Shown here: one piece after another, positions 1 through 7,756 of the stretch
Layout: every line of letters starts with the position of its first letter
How positions within the stretch are numbered: the stretch's first letter is position 1
Assembly (NCBI RefSeq): GCF_928391935.1
Contig: NZ_CAKMTD010000007.1
Coordinates: forward strand, 1-64,000
DNA from: Rothia nasimurium
GTDB taxonomy: Bacteria > Actinomycetota > Actinomycetes > Actinomycetales > Micrococcaceae
Direction: 5' to 3'
Length of the DNA stretch: 64,000 nt
Program-made: the position numbers and the translations under genes
The notes under the pieces: generated by a model
What the model was told of the DNA's origin: nothing
Databases searched by the model: none
The model's input: the letters and a program-made list of their open reading frames with translations, nothing else

Positions 1-90
1 GCTCGGCGGTGGATGACTCGGTGGAAGCCGGCGTTGAATGCTTTTGCTATTGTTTTTGGTGATCGGTTGCCGCAGGTGGCTGGTCGCTAG
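1..90 (+). pseudogene. C-terminal end of an IS256/Mutator-type transposase (runs off left edge)
   Basis: The open frame enters from the left edge and stops at TAG (88-90). The last 29 residues contain a W-K-P-A-L-N-A-F-A-I-V-F-G-D-R pattern, which resembles the conserved tail of Mutator-type (IS256 family) transposases. Only this tail is visible, so whether the gene is intact cannot be judged. The bases after the stop (about 108-128, gggtttacaccgttaatctg...) look like the terminal inverted repeat common in actinobacterial IS256 elements. The family call rests on one short motif and is tentative. Confidence 0.5.
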
Positions 91-128
91 ATTTGTTGTG
101 GGTTTACACCGTTAATCTGACAGTCCCG
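1..128 (+). mobile_element. Right end of a probable IS256-family element
   Basis: This combines the transposase tail (1-90) with a terminal-repeat-like sequence at about 108-128. The adjacent transposase fragment on the minus strand (104-352) loses its expected protein sequence at exactly this point and reads four foreign residues to a stop. That is what insertion of one element into another would produce. The left end and any target duplication lie outside the window, so the boundary is an estimate. Confidence 0.4.
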
Positions 129-352
129 TTGATAGCTCGTGAGACTGTCGATTGAGAGACAGCAAAAAGTTCTGCGAGGAGTTCTTCGGTGAGGTTATGG
201 CGGTGGTAGAGCAGGGTGATTTTGAGGGCTTGGGTGAGGGTGAGTGCTGGTGGTCTTCCGCCTGGTTTTGACCAGGTGAGGTGATGGGTGAGGGCTGTGT
301 GTAGTGTGGCGAATTGCGTGGCTGTGAGGCCGGTTGTACGCTGGTGTAGCAA
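104..352 (-). pseudogene. Truncated transposase with HTH_Tnp_4 helix-turn-helix (IS5-like)
   Basis: The 82-residue fragment carries the N-terminal helix-turn-helix of DDE transposases of the IS5/HTH_Tnp_4 type: GRPPALTLTQALKITLLYHR followed by LAELFAVSQSTVSR. Full-length family members are about 250-280 residues with a downstream DDE domain, which is absent. The frame ends shortly after the HTH, where it meets the presumed IS256 end. The start is probably TTG at 352; the frame is open a little further upstream, to a stop near 392. This is a remnant, not a functional transposase. Confidence 0.6.
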
Positions 353-464
353 CGGTCTTGTCCGGTATGGCTTGAGGTTATTTGTAGAGATTTAACGCTC
401 ATATTTTTGCCGCGGGTGGGGCCGTTGTCTAGTTGGTGGGTGTGGGGTGCGTGTCTACTTTTGA

Positions 465-2153
465 ATAAGCCTCGATAGGCTACAAAACCTTATTCTTGGC
501 CTAAGTATCCTTATTTTGCTTGTTTTTTCTCTGGCTTTCGCACAAGAACAAGTGAATTCGGGCCAAGCGGGGGCCTACTTCAACACCTTTACCCGCACCT
601 GGGAATTCATGGTGGGGGCGCTGATCGCACTGAGTGCCCCTTTGCTAGCTCGTCTTCTTCCCCAAGACAGTGAGCCTGTTTTTATCACCCTGATTCGCAA
701 CCTCAGCCAACTTGTAGCCTATGTTGCGATCGGGTTCTCAGCATTCCTATTCACAGGTGAAAGTGGCGTCCCCGGCCTCGCCACCCTTATTCCCGTCCTT
801 TCAACAGCCCTCATCATTGCTCTAGGCCCAACCGCCTTCATCCCCTGGCTTCGGGCCCTCGTTGAGTGGCGCCCTGTCCAGTTCACCGGTGACATTTCCT
901 ACTCTCTCTACCTCTGGCACTGGCCAATTGTAGTCCTCCTGCCCTTTGCTCTAGGAAAAGCCGCCCACTGGTCGCACTACCTTATAGCGATCCCTTTCGT
1001 CTACCTATTAGCATTTATCACCCAAAGGCTCATTGAAAACACCTTCCGTTTCAAAATCCCATCACTTTTTGTGCCAAAAACTGTACTATTTGCTGTCACC
1101 ACCAGCCTAGCCCTCGTTGGTACTAGCTCCCTTGCAACTCATTTCTACGCCCAAAAACAAATTGCCCAACAACAGGCACAAATTCAGGCAAGTTTAAACC
1201 AAACATCAGGTGCAGAAATAGAAAATGATCCGTCTTCTGAAACGACTGATGAAAGCCAGCAACCTAAGCTAAACTGCGTCGGCGGTATGGCTCTCGTCAA
1301 CCAAGAATCGTGCCATAATGTTTTTTCTCAAGCACCGCTCATCCCAGCAGGAACAGAAGATGAAGCACCCTGGATACCCAGGGATCAAGAATGCGAGATT
1401 CTCGAATCAGTAGATGTCCCCAATGGCGGAGCCAGAGTCAAGATTCATTGCGATTACACAAACAATGATCCTGAAACAAAAAAAGTGTGGTTTATTGGAG
1501 ACTCCCATATTGACCACTGGCGGCCGGCAGTTTACCCCATTGCCCGAGAAAAACAATGGGATACGACTTTTTATAGCCATTCAGGGTGTTCACTCTGGGA
1601 AGCCCCTCTAACTTATTGGTTTGCCCCGGGCCGTCAGGCACACGTTCCCCAGGTGTTTTCTGATACGTGCCCAAAATGGCCAGGACTTATCCTCGATCAG
1701 GTCACTCAAGAGAAACCAGATCTTATTGTTATTGGCAACTACTCAAGCACCCAAGGGCTTGAAGATGGTAGTGGTTCACCCCAAAAAGAGCAGTACAGTC
1801 GAGCGATGAAACCCTGGATTGAAAAGTGGAAGGCCCAAGGTAGCCAGGTTCTTGTCATGCGAGACGTTCCTACTGCTGGCACATCAATCGGCCCTGATTG
1901 TGTTGCATACTCGGGTGTAGAGTGTACTGCGCCTGCCAGTTCTAGCTTGTGGTCAGACCCTCAGTTTGAAGCCGCAAAGTCCCTAGGGGTAGCAACAATC
2001 GATATGACTGACTACTTCTGCCCAGATGGCACGTGCTATGGGGTAATTGGTGGCCTACCGGTCTTCTATGATACGAACCATGTTTCAAAGAGCTACAGCG
2101 TATCGCTTACTCGTCCACTGGGTACCAAGCTAGAAGAGGCCATCACAGAATAA
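465..2153 (+). pseudogene. 5'-truncated OafA/YrhL-type acyltransferase with C-terminal SGNH domain
   Basis: The frame is open from just after a stop at 462-464 to TAA at 2151-2153; the first usable start is TTG 516 (545 residues). The N-terminal third shows the middle and end of an Acyltransferase_3 membrane domain (AYFNTFTRTWEFMVGALIAL, then ISYSLYLWHWPIVVLLPFAL). After a linker of about 60 residues comes an extracytoplasmic SGNH hydrolase domain with a GDSH nucleophile motif and a C-terminal DTNH Asp/His pair. Intact relatives are about 650-700 residues and start with several helices carrying the catalytic His, all missing here. It would normally O-acetylate a surface glycan. The break lies next to transposase debris, and base composition is more AT-rich than the neighbours, so it is probably an inactivated acquired gene. 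A shortened product from TTG 516 cannot be excluded. Confidence 0.7.
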
Positions 2154-2173
2154 AGCTTTAAGCCCATACATAA

Positions 2174-2240
2174 CGAACTGCGGGGATTTTTTCGAGATGC
2201 GGTAAGAATATCCGCATCTCGAAAAAATCCCCGCAGTTCG
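2174..2240. terminator. 29-bp perfect inverted repeat, probable bidirectional terminator or small palindromic repeat
   Basis: Arms 2174-2202 and 2212-2240 are exactly complementary, with a 9-base loop. Weaker symmetry extends outward (gcccatac at 2162-2169 against gtatggg at 2242-2248). A run of six T/A lies inside the stem rather than after it. It sits between the convergent acyltransferase remnant and a minus-strand small membrane protein, so a shared terminator is likely, though the stem is unusually long. Confidence 0.6.
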
Positions 2241-2258
2241 CGTATGGGTGTGGCTTGT

Positions 2259-2489
2259 TTAGCCCTCGCCACTCGCACCAGCAGCCCGGGCAGCCTTGCG
2301 GTGATCGATGGCGCGTTCCTCAAACTCCAGCTCAATAATGCGGAGCTTATTCTTACGGTGCCAGGTCAGCAGCACGTTAATCAGAAAAACCAGGAAAACC
2401 AGCATGAAGACCAGGTAGGCCAGGCCAATCACAGAAAAAACAACCTCACCGGCAGTCGGCACCAACGGATTGGTAGCAAGTACAGTCAC
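2259..2489 (-). CDS. Small single-span membrane protein (76 aa), unknown function
   Basis: The 76-residue product has one long hydrophobic segment (about residues 15-42, rich in V/L/F) followed by a basic stretch (WHRKNKLR) and a charged soluble tail with Glu and Ala. That predicts a single membrane span with a cytoplasmic helix. It starts at GTG 2489, three bases after the stop of the preceding small gene, so the two are almost certainly co-transcribed. No recognised domain. Both tiny proteins share the layout of short N-terminus, one span, K-K-N-K-type basic patch and helical tail, suggesting a paired membrane complex or duplication (inference). Confidence 0.65.
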   Translation of the reverse strand: MTVLATNPLVPTAGEVVFSVIGLAYLVFMLVFLVFLINVLLTWHRKNKLRIIELEFEERAIDHRKAARAAGASGEG

Positions 2490-2492
2490 AGC

Positions 2493-2669
2493 TTAGGCCC
2501 CCTTACCTGTGCGATCCGTAGCCTTCTCACCCAGGCCCAGACGCTTACGAATCACCCGAATCTCGGTCTTATTCTTCTTATGAAAGCCCAGCAGCACAAT
2601 AAACAAGAGCACCATCAGGGCCAGGTACAGTAACACATTCACGATTTCAGCAGCGGTGGCCTCAAGCAT
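2493..2669 (-). CDS. Small single-span membrane protein (58 aa), unknown function
   Basis: Reading the minus strand from ATG 2669 to TAA 2493 gives 58 residues starting MLEATAAEIVNVLLYLALMV. There is one hydrophobic segment (about 10-30), then GFHKKNKTEIR and a basic tail. A ribosome binding site (gagaggag) lies 7 bases upstream. It is the first gene of a two-gene unit with the 76-residue protein and is divergent from menE, with about 106 bases between the two starts. Function unknown. The clear RBS, hydrophobic pattern and tight spacing support a real gene. Confidence 0.65.
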   Translation of the reverse strand: MLEATAAEIVNVLLYLALMVLLFIVLLGFHKKNKTEIRVIRKRLGLGEKATDRTGKGA

Positions 2670-2775
2670 GGGCAGGCTCCTCTCTCACCTGTGTGACATA
2701 CAAAATGTTACCCACAATACTACCAAGTATGCATACTATCTGGCAATCATCACCCGGCGTAGACTAGGTAGAGCC

Positions 2776-4062
2776 ATGAGACTAGATACCCTCGCCCCCC
2801 TGTCTGCCCCCGTCCTGCCCGGCCCGGAGGATGGCGTCGTCCTGGTTGGCCCCCACCAGGCCCCCACCCCCGTGCTCCCCCGCATCGAACAGGCCCTGAG
2901 CCTTTTTACCGCCCAGTTTGAGCGCCAAGCCAAGGACGGCGAGGACGCCCCCGCCCTCGTGGTCACGACGAGCGGCTCCACGGGCACCCCCAAGCAGACA
3001 GTTCTCTCCACCTCAGCACTACGGGCTTCGGCTCAGGGAACAGAAACAGCCACCGAGACAAGTAGCGCCCAGTGGCTCCTGGCTCTGCCCCTGCAGTACG
3101 TTGCCGGGGCGCAAGTGGTGGCGAGATCTGCCCTGGCAGGTACCACCCCCGTCCTAACCGATTCAGTCAGCGAGGGCACCCACTTCACGGCCCAGGATTT
3201 CGTCAGCTCCACCGAAAAGCTCTCAGCCCCGCACCGGCTAGTCTCCCTGGTGCCCACCCAGCTACACCGCCTGCTTGAAACCCCTGACCAGGCCCTCCTC
3301 CAAGAAACCCTCGCGGCCCTGCGCTCTTTCTCCGCGATCCTGCTGGGCGGGGCCCCGGCCAGCGCCGACCTCATCACTACCGCCCGCACCCTGGCCCTGC
3401 CCGTAGTGCGCACCTATGGGTCGGCCGAAACCGCCGGGGGCTGCGTCTACGAGGGCAAGCCCCTGCCGGGCGTCCGCGTGCAGATAGAGCCCGACGCTAC
3501 CGACCCGCTCGCTCCCGGGCGGATCTGGCTGGGCGGGCCCACCATTGCCAGCGGCTACGCCAACGATAGCGAGCGCACCGCCGCCCACTTCTTTGTCGAC
3601 GAGCAGGGAACCCGCTGGTACCGCACCGACGATCTGGGCACCCTAGACCTGCACACCGGGGCCCTCACCGTTGCCGGGCGGGCCGATGATGTGTTGATTT
3701 CCGGCGGTATCAAAACCAGTGCAGCTGCGGTAGCTACCGCCCTTGAAAGCCACCCGGACGTGCGTGAGGCCCTGGTTGCCGGGGTTCCAGATGACCGCTG
3801 GGGCACCGCGATTACCGCAGTTGTCACCCTGGTGGCAGGCAGCAGGGCCCGCGCCGTCGCGCTTGAGGACGCCCTCCCCCACCTGGTGGCAGATAAGCTG
3901 GGGGCAGCGTCCGCCCCCAAACTCGTCAGAGTGCTGCCTGAGCTGCCAGCCCTACCCACCGGCAAGCCTGACCGGCGGGCCGTCCAGACGCTCCTGGCTG
4001 AAGCATGGCAGGCCCAGGCGGCAAACCAGGGTAGGTCACGGGGCAGGTCACGCGGCAACTAG
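2776..4062 (+). CDS. menE: o-Succinylbenzoate-CoA ligase (MenE)
   Basis: Acyl-activating enzyme of 428 residues that would join CoA to o-succinylbenzoate using ATP in menaquinone synthesis. The adenylate-forming P-loop TTSGSTGTPKQ is at about residues 64-74. Further on are the GSAETAGG A5-like motif, YRTDDLG, the hinge GRADDVLISGG and a C-terminal lysine in PTGKPDRR. The frame is open upstream to 2656, but ATG 2776 is preferred: it has an upstream AGGT, and the first 40 residues of the longer form are unlike the family and overlap the divergent gene's promoter. It is followed by menA, so the pair supports menaquinone biosynthesis. A generic acyl-CoA ligase is possible, but the context argues for MenE. 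Confidence 0.9.
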   Translation: MRLDTLAPLSAPVLPGPEDGVVLVGPHQAPTPVLPRIEQALSLFTAQFERQAKDGEDAPALVVTTSGSTGTPKQTVLSTSALRASAQGTETATETSSAQWLLALPLQYVAGAQVVARSALAGTTPVLTDSVSEGTHFTAQDFVSSTEKLSAPHRLVSLVPTQLHRLLETPDQALLQETLAALRSFSAILLGGAPASADLITTARTLALPVVRTYGSAETAGGCVYEGKPLPGVRVQIEPDATDPLAPGRIWLGGPTIASGYANDSERTAAHFFVDEQGTRWYRTDDLGTLDLHTGALTVAGRADDVLISGGIKTSAAAVATALESHPDVREALVAGVPDDRWGTAITAVVTLVAGSRARAVALEDALPHLVADKLGAASAPKLVRVLPELPALPTGKPDRRAVQTLLAEAWQAQAANQGRSRGRSRGN

Positions 4063-4154
4063 CGGGCACCTACCGCTAAAAAGTGAGAGAATGGTGTGTA
4101 TTTGCGTAGCTCAGGGGCCGGTAGAACCGGCTGGTGGAGGGTAAGGAGATAACC

Positions 4155-5072
4155 GTGGCAACCGTTGCACAGTGGATTGAGGGGGCGCGTCTGCGGACGC
4201 TCCCTTTGGCGGCGGCCCCTATTATTGCGGGTTCTGCTGCGGCCTACGAGATCCACCAGTTCAAGCCGGTGCGGGCCCTGCTGGCTTTTCTGGTTGCCTT
4301 CTTCCTGCAGGTGGGCGTCAATTACGCCAATGATTATTCTGACGGCATTAAGGGCACGGACGAGGTGCGCGTGGGCCCCCTGCGCCTGGTCGGCTCAGGC
4401 GTGGCTAAGCCCGGGCATGTGAAGCTGGCGGCCTTTATCTGTTTTGGGCTGGCTGGTGTGAGCGGCCTGGGCCTGGTGTGGCTTTCTCAGCAGTGGTGGT
4501 TCCTGGCGATTGGGGCCTCGGCGGTGCTGGCGGCCTGGGGCTACACCGGGGGTAAGCACCCCTATGGTTACATGGGCCTGGGCGATGTCTTCGTCTTTAT
4601 CTACTTTGGCCTGGTGGCCACCCTGGGCACCATGTTTACGCAGAGCGCCCATCTGACCCTGACTTCCTGGGTTTTTGCGGTGGCGATGGGCCTCTTCTCC
4701 TGTGCCCTGCTCATGGCTAATAATGTGCGCGATATCCCTACCGATATTGAGGCCGGTAAGAAGACCCTGGCGGTTCGGCTGGGTGATAGGGCCTCCCGTA
4801 TCACCTATGCCCTGGAGATGGCGGTGGGCCTGGGCCTGACGATGCTTTTGGTTCCGCAGAATCCCTGGTTTGTGCTGGCCTTTATTCTGGTGGGCCCGAT
4901 TGTTCATTCCTGCCTGGTGGTACTCGGCGGGGCCCTGGGGCGCGATCTGATTCCGGTGCTCAAGCAGGCTGGTTTCGTGGCCCTCTTCTACTCCCTGCTG
5001 GTGGCCCTGGCGGTGGTGCTCCACCCCCTGGCAATTTTTGCTGATACGACGGCTGTTTTTACCGGCTACTAG
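4155..5072 (+). CDS. menA: 1,4-Dihydroxy-2-naphthoate prenyltransferase (MenA)
   Basis: UbiA-family integral membrane prenyltransferase, 305 residues with about nine hydrophobic segments. The first Asp-rich motif NDYSDGIKGTD (about residues 61-71) binds the prenyl diphosphate through Mg2+. A second conserved loop reads NNVRDIPTDIEAGKKTLAVRLG, which is characteristic of MenA. It attaches the isoprenoid tail to DHNA to give demethylmenaquinone. GTG 4155 is chosen because GTAAGGAG lies 7 bases upstream; the open frame extends to 4134 without a better site. menE lies about 90 bases upstream on the same strand. Confidence 0.93.
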   Translation: MATVAQWIEGARLRTLPLAAAPIIAGSAAAYEIHQFKPVRALLAFLVAFFLQVGVNYANDYSDGIKGTDEVRVGPLRLVGSGVAKPGHVKLAAFICFGLAGVSGLGLVWLSQQWWFLAIGASAVLAAWGYTGGKHPYGYMGLGDVFVFIYFGLVATLGTMFTQSAHLTLTSWVFAVAMGLFSCALLMANNVRDIPTDIEAGKKTLAVRLGDRASRITYALEMAVGLGLTMLLVPQNPWFVLAFILVGPIVHSCLVVLGGALGRDLIPVLKQAGFVALFYSLLVALAVVLHPLAIFADTTAVFTGY

Positions 5073-5094
5073 CCCCTCCCCCTTTTTAACCTGA

Positions 5095-5128
5095 AAGGAC
5101 GCAGAAAACTTGGGTTTTCTGCGTCCTT
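5095..5128. terminator. Bidirectional terminator between menA and the DUF4229 gene
   Basis: Perfect 14-bp arms 5095-5108 and 5115-5128 (aaggacgcagaaaa and its complement) with a 6-base loop, between convergent genes. A/T runs on the inner side of each arm would act as the U-tract in either direction. Confidence 0.8.
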
Positions 5129-5151
5129 GTGCGTATGTGGGGTGCTGGGCC

Positions 5152-5421
5152 CTAGGGGGTGCGGCTTGCTTCGTCGAGGGCGTCTTCGTAGGCGGAGTCT
5201 TCGTCGGCGGGGGTGGCCTTGGGTTTCTTGCGTCGGATGAGGCGGTTGAAGTCAGCGGCTGCGGCGTCGTGCAGGCGGGGGAAGGCCAGGTAGCAGATGG
5301 CGAAACCGATGAGGGCACCGCAGATGATGGAGAGGATCAGGCCTGCCCCGACGTAGTAGGAGGCGAAGAAGGCGGCGGCAGATAGTGCCAGGCGCAGCAG
5401 GGAGTACTTCAGAAAATTCAC
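5152..5421 (-). CDS. DUF4229 small membrane protein
   Basis: 89 residues with two hydrophobic helices (about 7-25 and 28-48), then a conserved RLHDAAAADFNRLIRRKK amphipathic basic segment and an acidic tail. This layout and its position beside menA match DUF4229 proteins of actinobacteria, whose function is unknown. It starts at GTG 5421 with a purine-rich AAAGGG upstream. Convergent with menA, so not in its operon; the conserved neighbourhood hints at a role near menaquinone or respiration, but that is only association. Confidence 0.75.
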   Translation of the reverse strand: MNFLKYSLLRLALSAAAFFASYYVGAGLILSIICGALIGFAICYLAFPRLHDAAAADFNRLIRRKKPKATPADEDSAYEDALDEASRTP

Positions 5422-5542
5422 CCCTTTATTCTACCTAACCTGTTGGGTTTCGGGGCCTGGTGGGTGGCCGTCTGGCCCCCGGCTGGCTCGCTGTGAGCGC
5501 ACAGGGTGGGGGCGGGCCGAGGTTTCGTGGGAAGATGGGGGT

Positions 5543-5953
5543 ATGGCACGAGCGATTTTGATCATTGGCGGCGCAGCCCTGGTGTTGGGCGTGTGGATTT
5601 ATTCGATTCTGGATGCTGCCCAGACTGACCGGTTGAGGGTTCGGACCCTGCCCAAGGGGGCCTGGCTTGCTGTGCTGGTACTCTTTCCCCTGGTGGGTTC
5701 GGCGCTGTGGTTCTGGTTGGGGCGGCCGCGCGGGTCGCGCCACGGGTCTTTTGGAGCGCCTGTTGCTAAGCCTCCGGTGGCTCCTGATGATGACCCCGAG
5801 TTTTTGAAGTTCCTTGAGGCCCGGGCCCGGCGGGAGCGCCAGGACGCCGAGTGGCAGCAGCGCAAGAACCGCAAGGACGCCGGTGGGCAGGGGCCTGCCC
5901 AGGAGGGCGAGGAAGATACCGGGCGCCTGTCCTCGGAGGAGGGTGACTCCTAG
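5543..5953 (+). CDS. PLDc_N-domain membrane protein
   Basis: 136 residues. Two hydrophobic helices (about 3-21 and 41-60) flank the short motif WIYSILDAAQTD...LPKGAWLAV, typical of the phospholipase D N-terminal (PLDc_N) anchor domain. No HKD catalytic motif follows: the rest (about 62-136) is a charged Arg/Glu/Gly-rich soluble tail. It is therefore a stand-alone membrane anchor-type protein, common in actinobacteria and of unknown role. It stands alone, with a GTATGG start context and a compound hairpin downstream. Confidence 0.75.
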   Translation: MARAILIIGGAALVLGVWIYSILDAAQTDRLRVRTLPKGAWLAVLVLFPLVGSALWFWLGRPRGSRHGSFGAPVAKPPVAPDDDPEFLKFLEARARRERQDAEWQQRKNRKDAGGQGPAQEGEEDTGRLSSEEGDS

Positions 5954-5961
5954 TTGTCCTC

Positions 5962-6027
5962 GAACCCCACCGTGATCCCTCAACCTACCTGAAAACCAGG
6001 TGGGTTTGGGGAGATGAGGTGGGGTTC
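5962..6027. terminator. Nested hairpin terminator between convergent genes
   Basis: Outer arms gaaccccacc (5962-5971) and ggtggggttc (6018-6027) enclose an inner near-palindrome (aacctacctg aaaac caggtgggtt). It lies between the PLDc_N gene and the convergent minus-strand membrane protein and ends in a T-rich stretch (ctttctt). Confidence 0.65.
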
Positions 6028-6031
6028 TTTC

Positions 6032-7090
6032 TTATGCCTTGACCTGGCGGTAGGCCCGGTAGTTTTTGCGAAGTTCTAGGGCCCAAACCACTGAGACTAA
6101 GGCCAGGAGCGGCACCCTCCACAGGAGGCTGGAGGTATCGTCTGTGGTCACCAGCCAGTAGCCTTGGTGAGCTGTAAGCGCAACCATAAGTAGCGAGTAG
6201 AGGTAGAGCCGGTGGGGTTTGACGAGCTTCTGGCCAGATAGAGAGAAGGCGTAGGCTACCGGGTGGCCAAATTCGTCGATGGCGCGGGCCCCTGTGGCAG
6301 CGCAATGTTCCTGCACTCGGGAGAGTTCCTCTCGGATTCGGGGGTCTGATATATCGCCTCGGGTTCGTAGGGTTTGGGCGCAGAGTTTTGCCCAGGCCCT
6401 ATCGTTCTGGAGGTCTACCGGCTTCGGCTCCCGGGGTAAAGAGTCGGGGAGAATAGCTACGCAGATAGCTCCGCAGAGGGCAAAAAGGGCTGCTGCTGGT
6501 AGGTGGGTCCAGGCGGGGTAGGTCTGGTCGGTTAAGGTTTCAAAGCCTGTGAGTATGCCTGCGATACCGAAACTTAGGCCAATGAAGACCAGGCCAGAGG
6601 CCAGGACGGCCCCGCGAAAACCGAATTGCCGCAGGCCCCGGGCGTAGCAGGCGGGCAGGATCAGGACGCCGAACCCGAGGAAGAGGGGTAAGAGAAAGAA
6701 CCCCAGGGCTTGCGGTGAAGGTCCCCTGTCGCTGGGTAGCAGGCCGATGAGCCAGAAGAGCACGCTTGCACCCGCACCGAAAAAGAAGCCGGTGGAGAGG
6801 GTCTGCCGGAAGGAGAGTAGTTTTTGCCCGGTAAAGGCTTCGGTGTTCTGACTAACCCAGGCCCTTATTTTTCTGTGGGCCCAGAGTATGGCGTCGCCGT
6901 GAATGTCCTGCGCCGATTTTTCCCCCGCCTCGATCTCCCGAACGACCTTTAAGACGGCGCTTTCGGCGGTTGCGGGTTTGACGTCCCCGTTGATGAGGTA
7001 GCCGTAGGCTGTGTGGGCCCATTCGAGGTCTTCGGGTCGTGAGCTCGTTTCAGCCATTGCGTGGGTAATGCGGTCGAATGGGGTTTCCAT
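6032..7090 (-). CDS. Multi-pass membrane protein paired with a PadR regulator, unknown function
   Basis: 352 residues. The first 100 are soluble and helical (including WAHTAYGYLINGD and WAHRKIRAWV). Then come about eight hydrophobic segments: four or five between residues 105 and 225, a soluble loop of about 55 residues, and a final pair near 290-335. No catalytic motif recognised. ATG 7090 is chosen over 7108 because CAAGGAGGA sits just upstream of it. The PadR gene ends 39 bases upstream on the same strand, the common arrangement of PadR regulators with a membrane protein they control, so repression by PadR is likely (inference). Confidence 0.6.
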   Translation of the reverse strand: METPFDRITHAMAETSSRPEDLEWAHTAYGYLINGDVKPATAESAVLKVVREIEAGEKSAQDIHGDAILWAHRKIRAWVSQNTEAFTGQKLLSFRQTLSTGFFFGAGASVLFWLIGLLPSDRGPSPQALGFFLLPLFLGFGVLILPACYARGLRQFGFRGAVLASGLVFIGLSFGIAGILTGFETLTDQTYPAWTHLPAAALFALCGAICVAILPDSLPREPKPVDLQNDRAWAKLCAQTLRTRGDISDPRIREELSRVQEHCAATGARAIDEFGHPVAYAFSLSGQKLVKPHRLYLYSLLMVALTAHQGYWLVTTDDTSSLLWRVPLLALVSVVWALELRKNYRAYRQVKA

Positions 7091-7129
7091 GTCTCCTCCT
7101 TGAGTCATGTTGAAACGGTTCGGGCGGAT

Positions 7130-7447
7130 TTAGGCTCCGAGGGCGCTAGTGAGTCGGGCGAGGGTAGCTCGTTCGTCGGCGAGGTGGCGGGTGCCTGCGT
7201 CGGTGAGCTGGTATTGGCGGCGGGCTGGGCCGCTCTCCCCCTGCGTCCAGGTGGTGGTGACGTACCCGGCTTCTTCGAGTTTGGAGAGGGCCGGGTAGAG
7301 GGAGCCGCCGCGCAGGCGGCCGTAGCCCATCTCTTCTAGGCGGGTTGCTAGGGCGTAGCCGTGCAGGTTTTCCTGGGCCAGGCAGGCCAGGACGGCGGTG
7401 GGCAGGGTTGCCCGCACTAGGGCCGGTGGGTAGGTGGTGGGGTTCAT
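7130..7447 (-). CDS. PadR-family transcriptional regulator
   Basis: 105 residues with the PadR winged helix: LACLAQENLHGYALATRLEE, then GSLYPALSKLEEAGYV for the recognition helix and wing, and RRQYQLTDAGTRHL. There is almost no C-terminal dimerisation extension, as in short subfamily-2 PadR proteins. ATG 7447 is preferred over GTG 7453 because AAGGAGGT lies just upstream and overlaps the GTG. A 27-base palindrome 16-42 bases upstream of the start is the probable autoregulatory operator. The downstream membrane protein is the likely second target. Confidence 0.88.
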   Translation of the reverse strand: MNPTTYPPALVRATLPTAVLACLAQENLHGYALATRLEEMGYGRLRGGSLYPALSKLEEAGYVTTTWTQGESGPARRQYQLTDAGTRHLADERATLARLTSALGA

Positions 7448-7462
7448 GGGCACCTCCTTCTG

Positions 7463-7489
7463 TATCTAAGTACATCATGTACCTAGATA
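7463..7489. promoter_or_regulatory. Putative PadR operator (27-bp palindrome)
   Basis: Two 13-base arms (7463-7475 and 7477-7489) around a central C match at 12 of 13 positions, with core gtacatcatgtac. The site sits immediately upstream of the PadR RBS, where a dimeric autorepressor would bind. PadR operators are often of the ATGT/ACAT type, as here. Confidence 0.65.
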
Positions 7490-7534
7490 GTTTTCAAGAC
7501 ATTTGGTGATAACTACCAAACAATACCTATGCAA

Positions 7535-7564
7535 AAGCCCCCGCACAAAAATGCGCAGGGGCTT
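7535..7564. terminator. Hairpin terminator
   Basis: Arms around a caaaaa loop: aagcccccgca (7535-7545) and tgcgcaggggctt (7552-7564). It lies between ccsB (ends at 7757) and the PadR promoter, so it probably ends minus-strand transcription from the cytochrome c cluster after about 190 untranslated bases. Confidence 0.6.
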
Positions 7565-7756
7565 GCTGAACCTGTGAAAGAGCGCTTTATAGAAAGCTGG
7601 TTAACCAAAGCAAAGCAAGCAGATGACGCAGGCTCGCAGCGAAGCTGCTGGCTCGGATGAAGTGAGCGGGTGCGTCAGCACGCAAGAGCGAACGGAATCA
7701 CCTGAGCTTGCGAAGGTGCAAGCCTGGGGAGCCGCAATGATAAGGTATGTGCCCCC
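7565..7756. other. Gene-free, hairpin-rich 3' region downstream of ccsB
   Basis: No convincing coding frame on either strand. Three short hairpins follow each other: gcagc-gaa-gctgc (7636-7648), tgcgt-cagc-acgca (7671-7684) and gcttgc-gaaggt-gcaagc (7706-7723). A longer-range pair gacgca/tgcgtc (7625-7630 with 7671-7676) could enclose the first. The sequence is purine-rich with recurrent CGAA. It could be a structured 3' UTR, a small RNA or a repeat. Confidence 0.4.

Noticed and set aside
4395..5318. 307-residue minus-strand frame over menA and DUF4229
   Set aside because: Antisense to menA and out of frame with DUF4229; His/Gln/Pro-rich composition is typical of a shadow frame.
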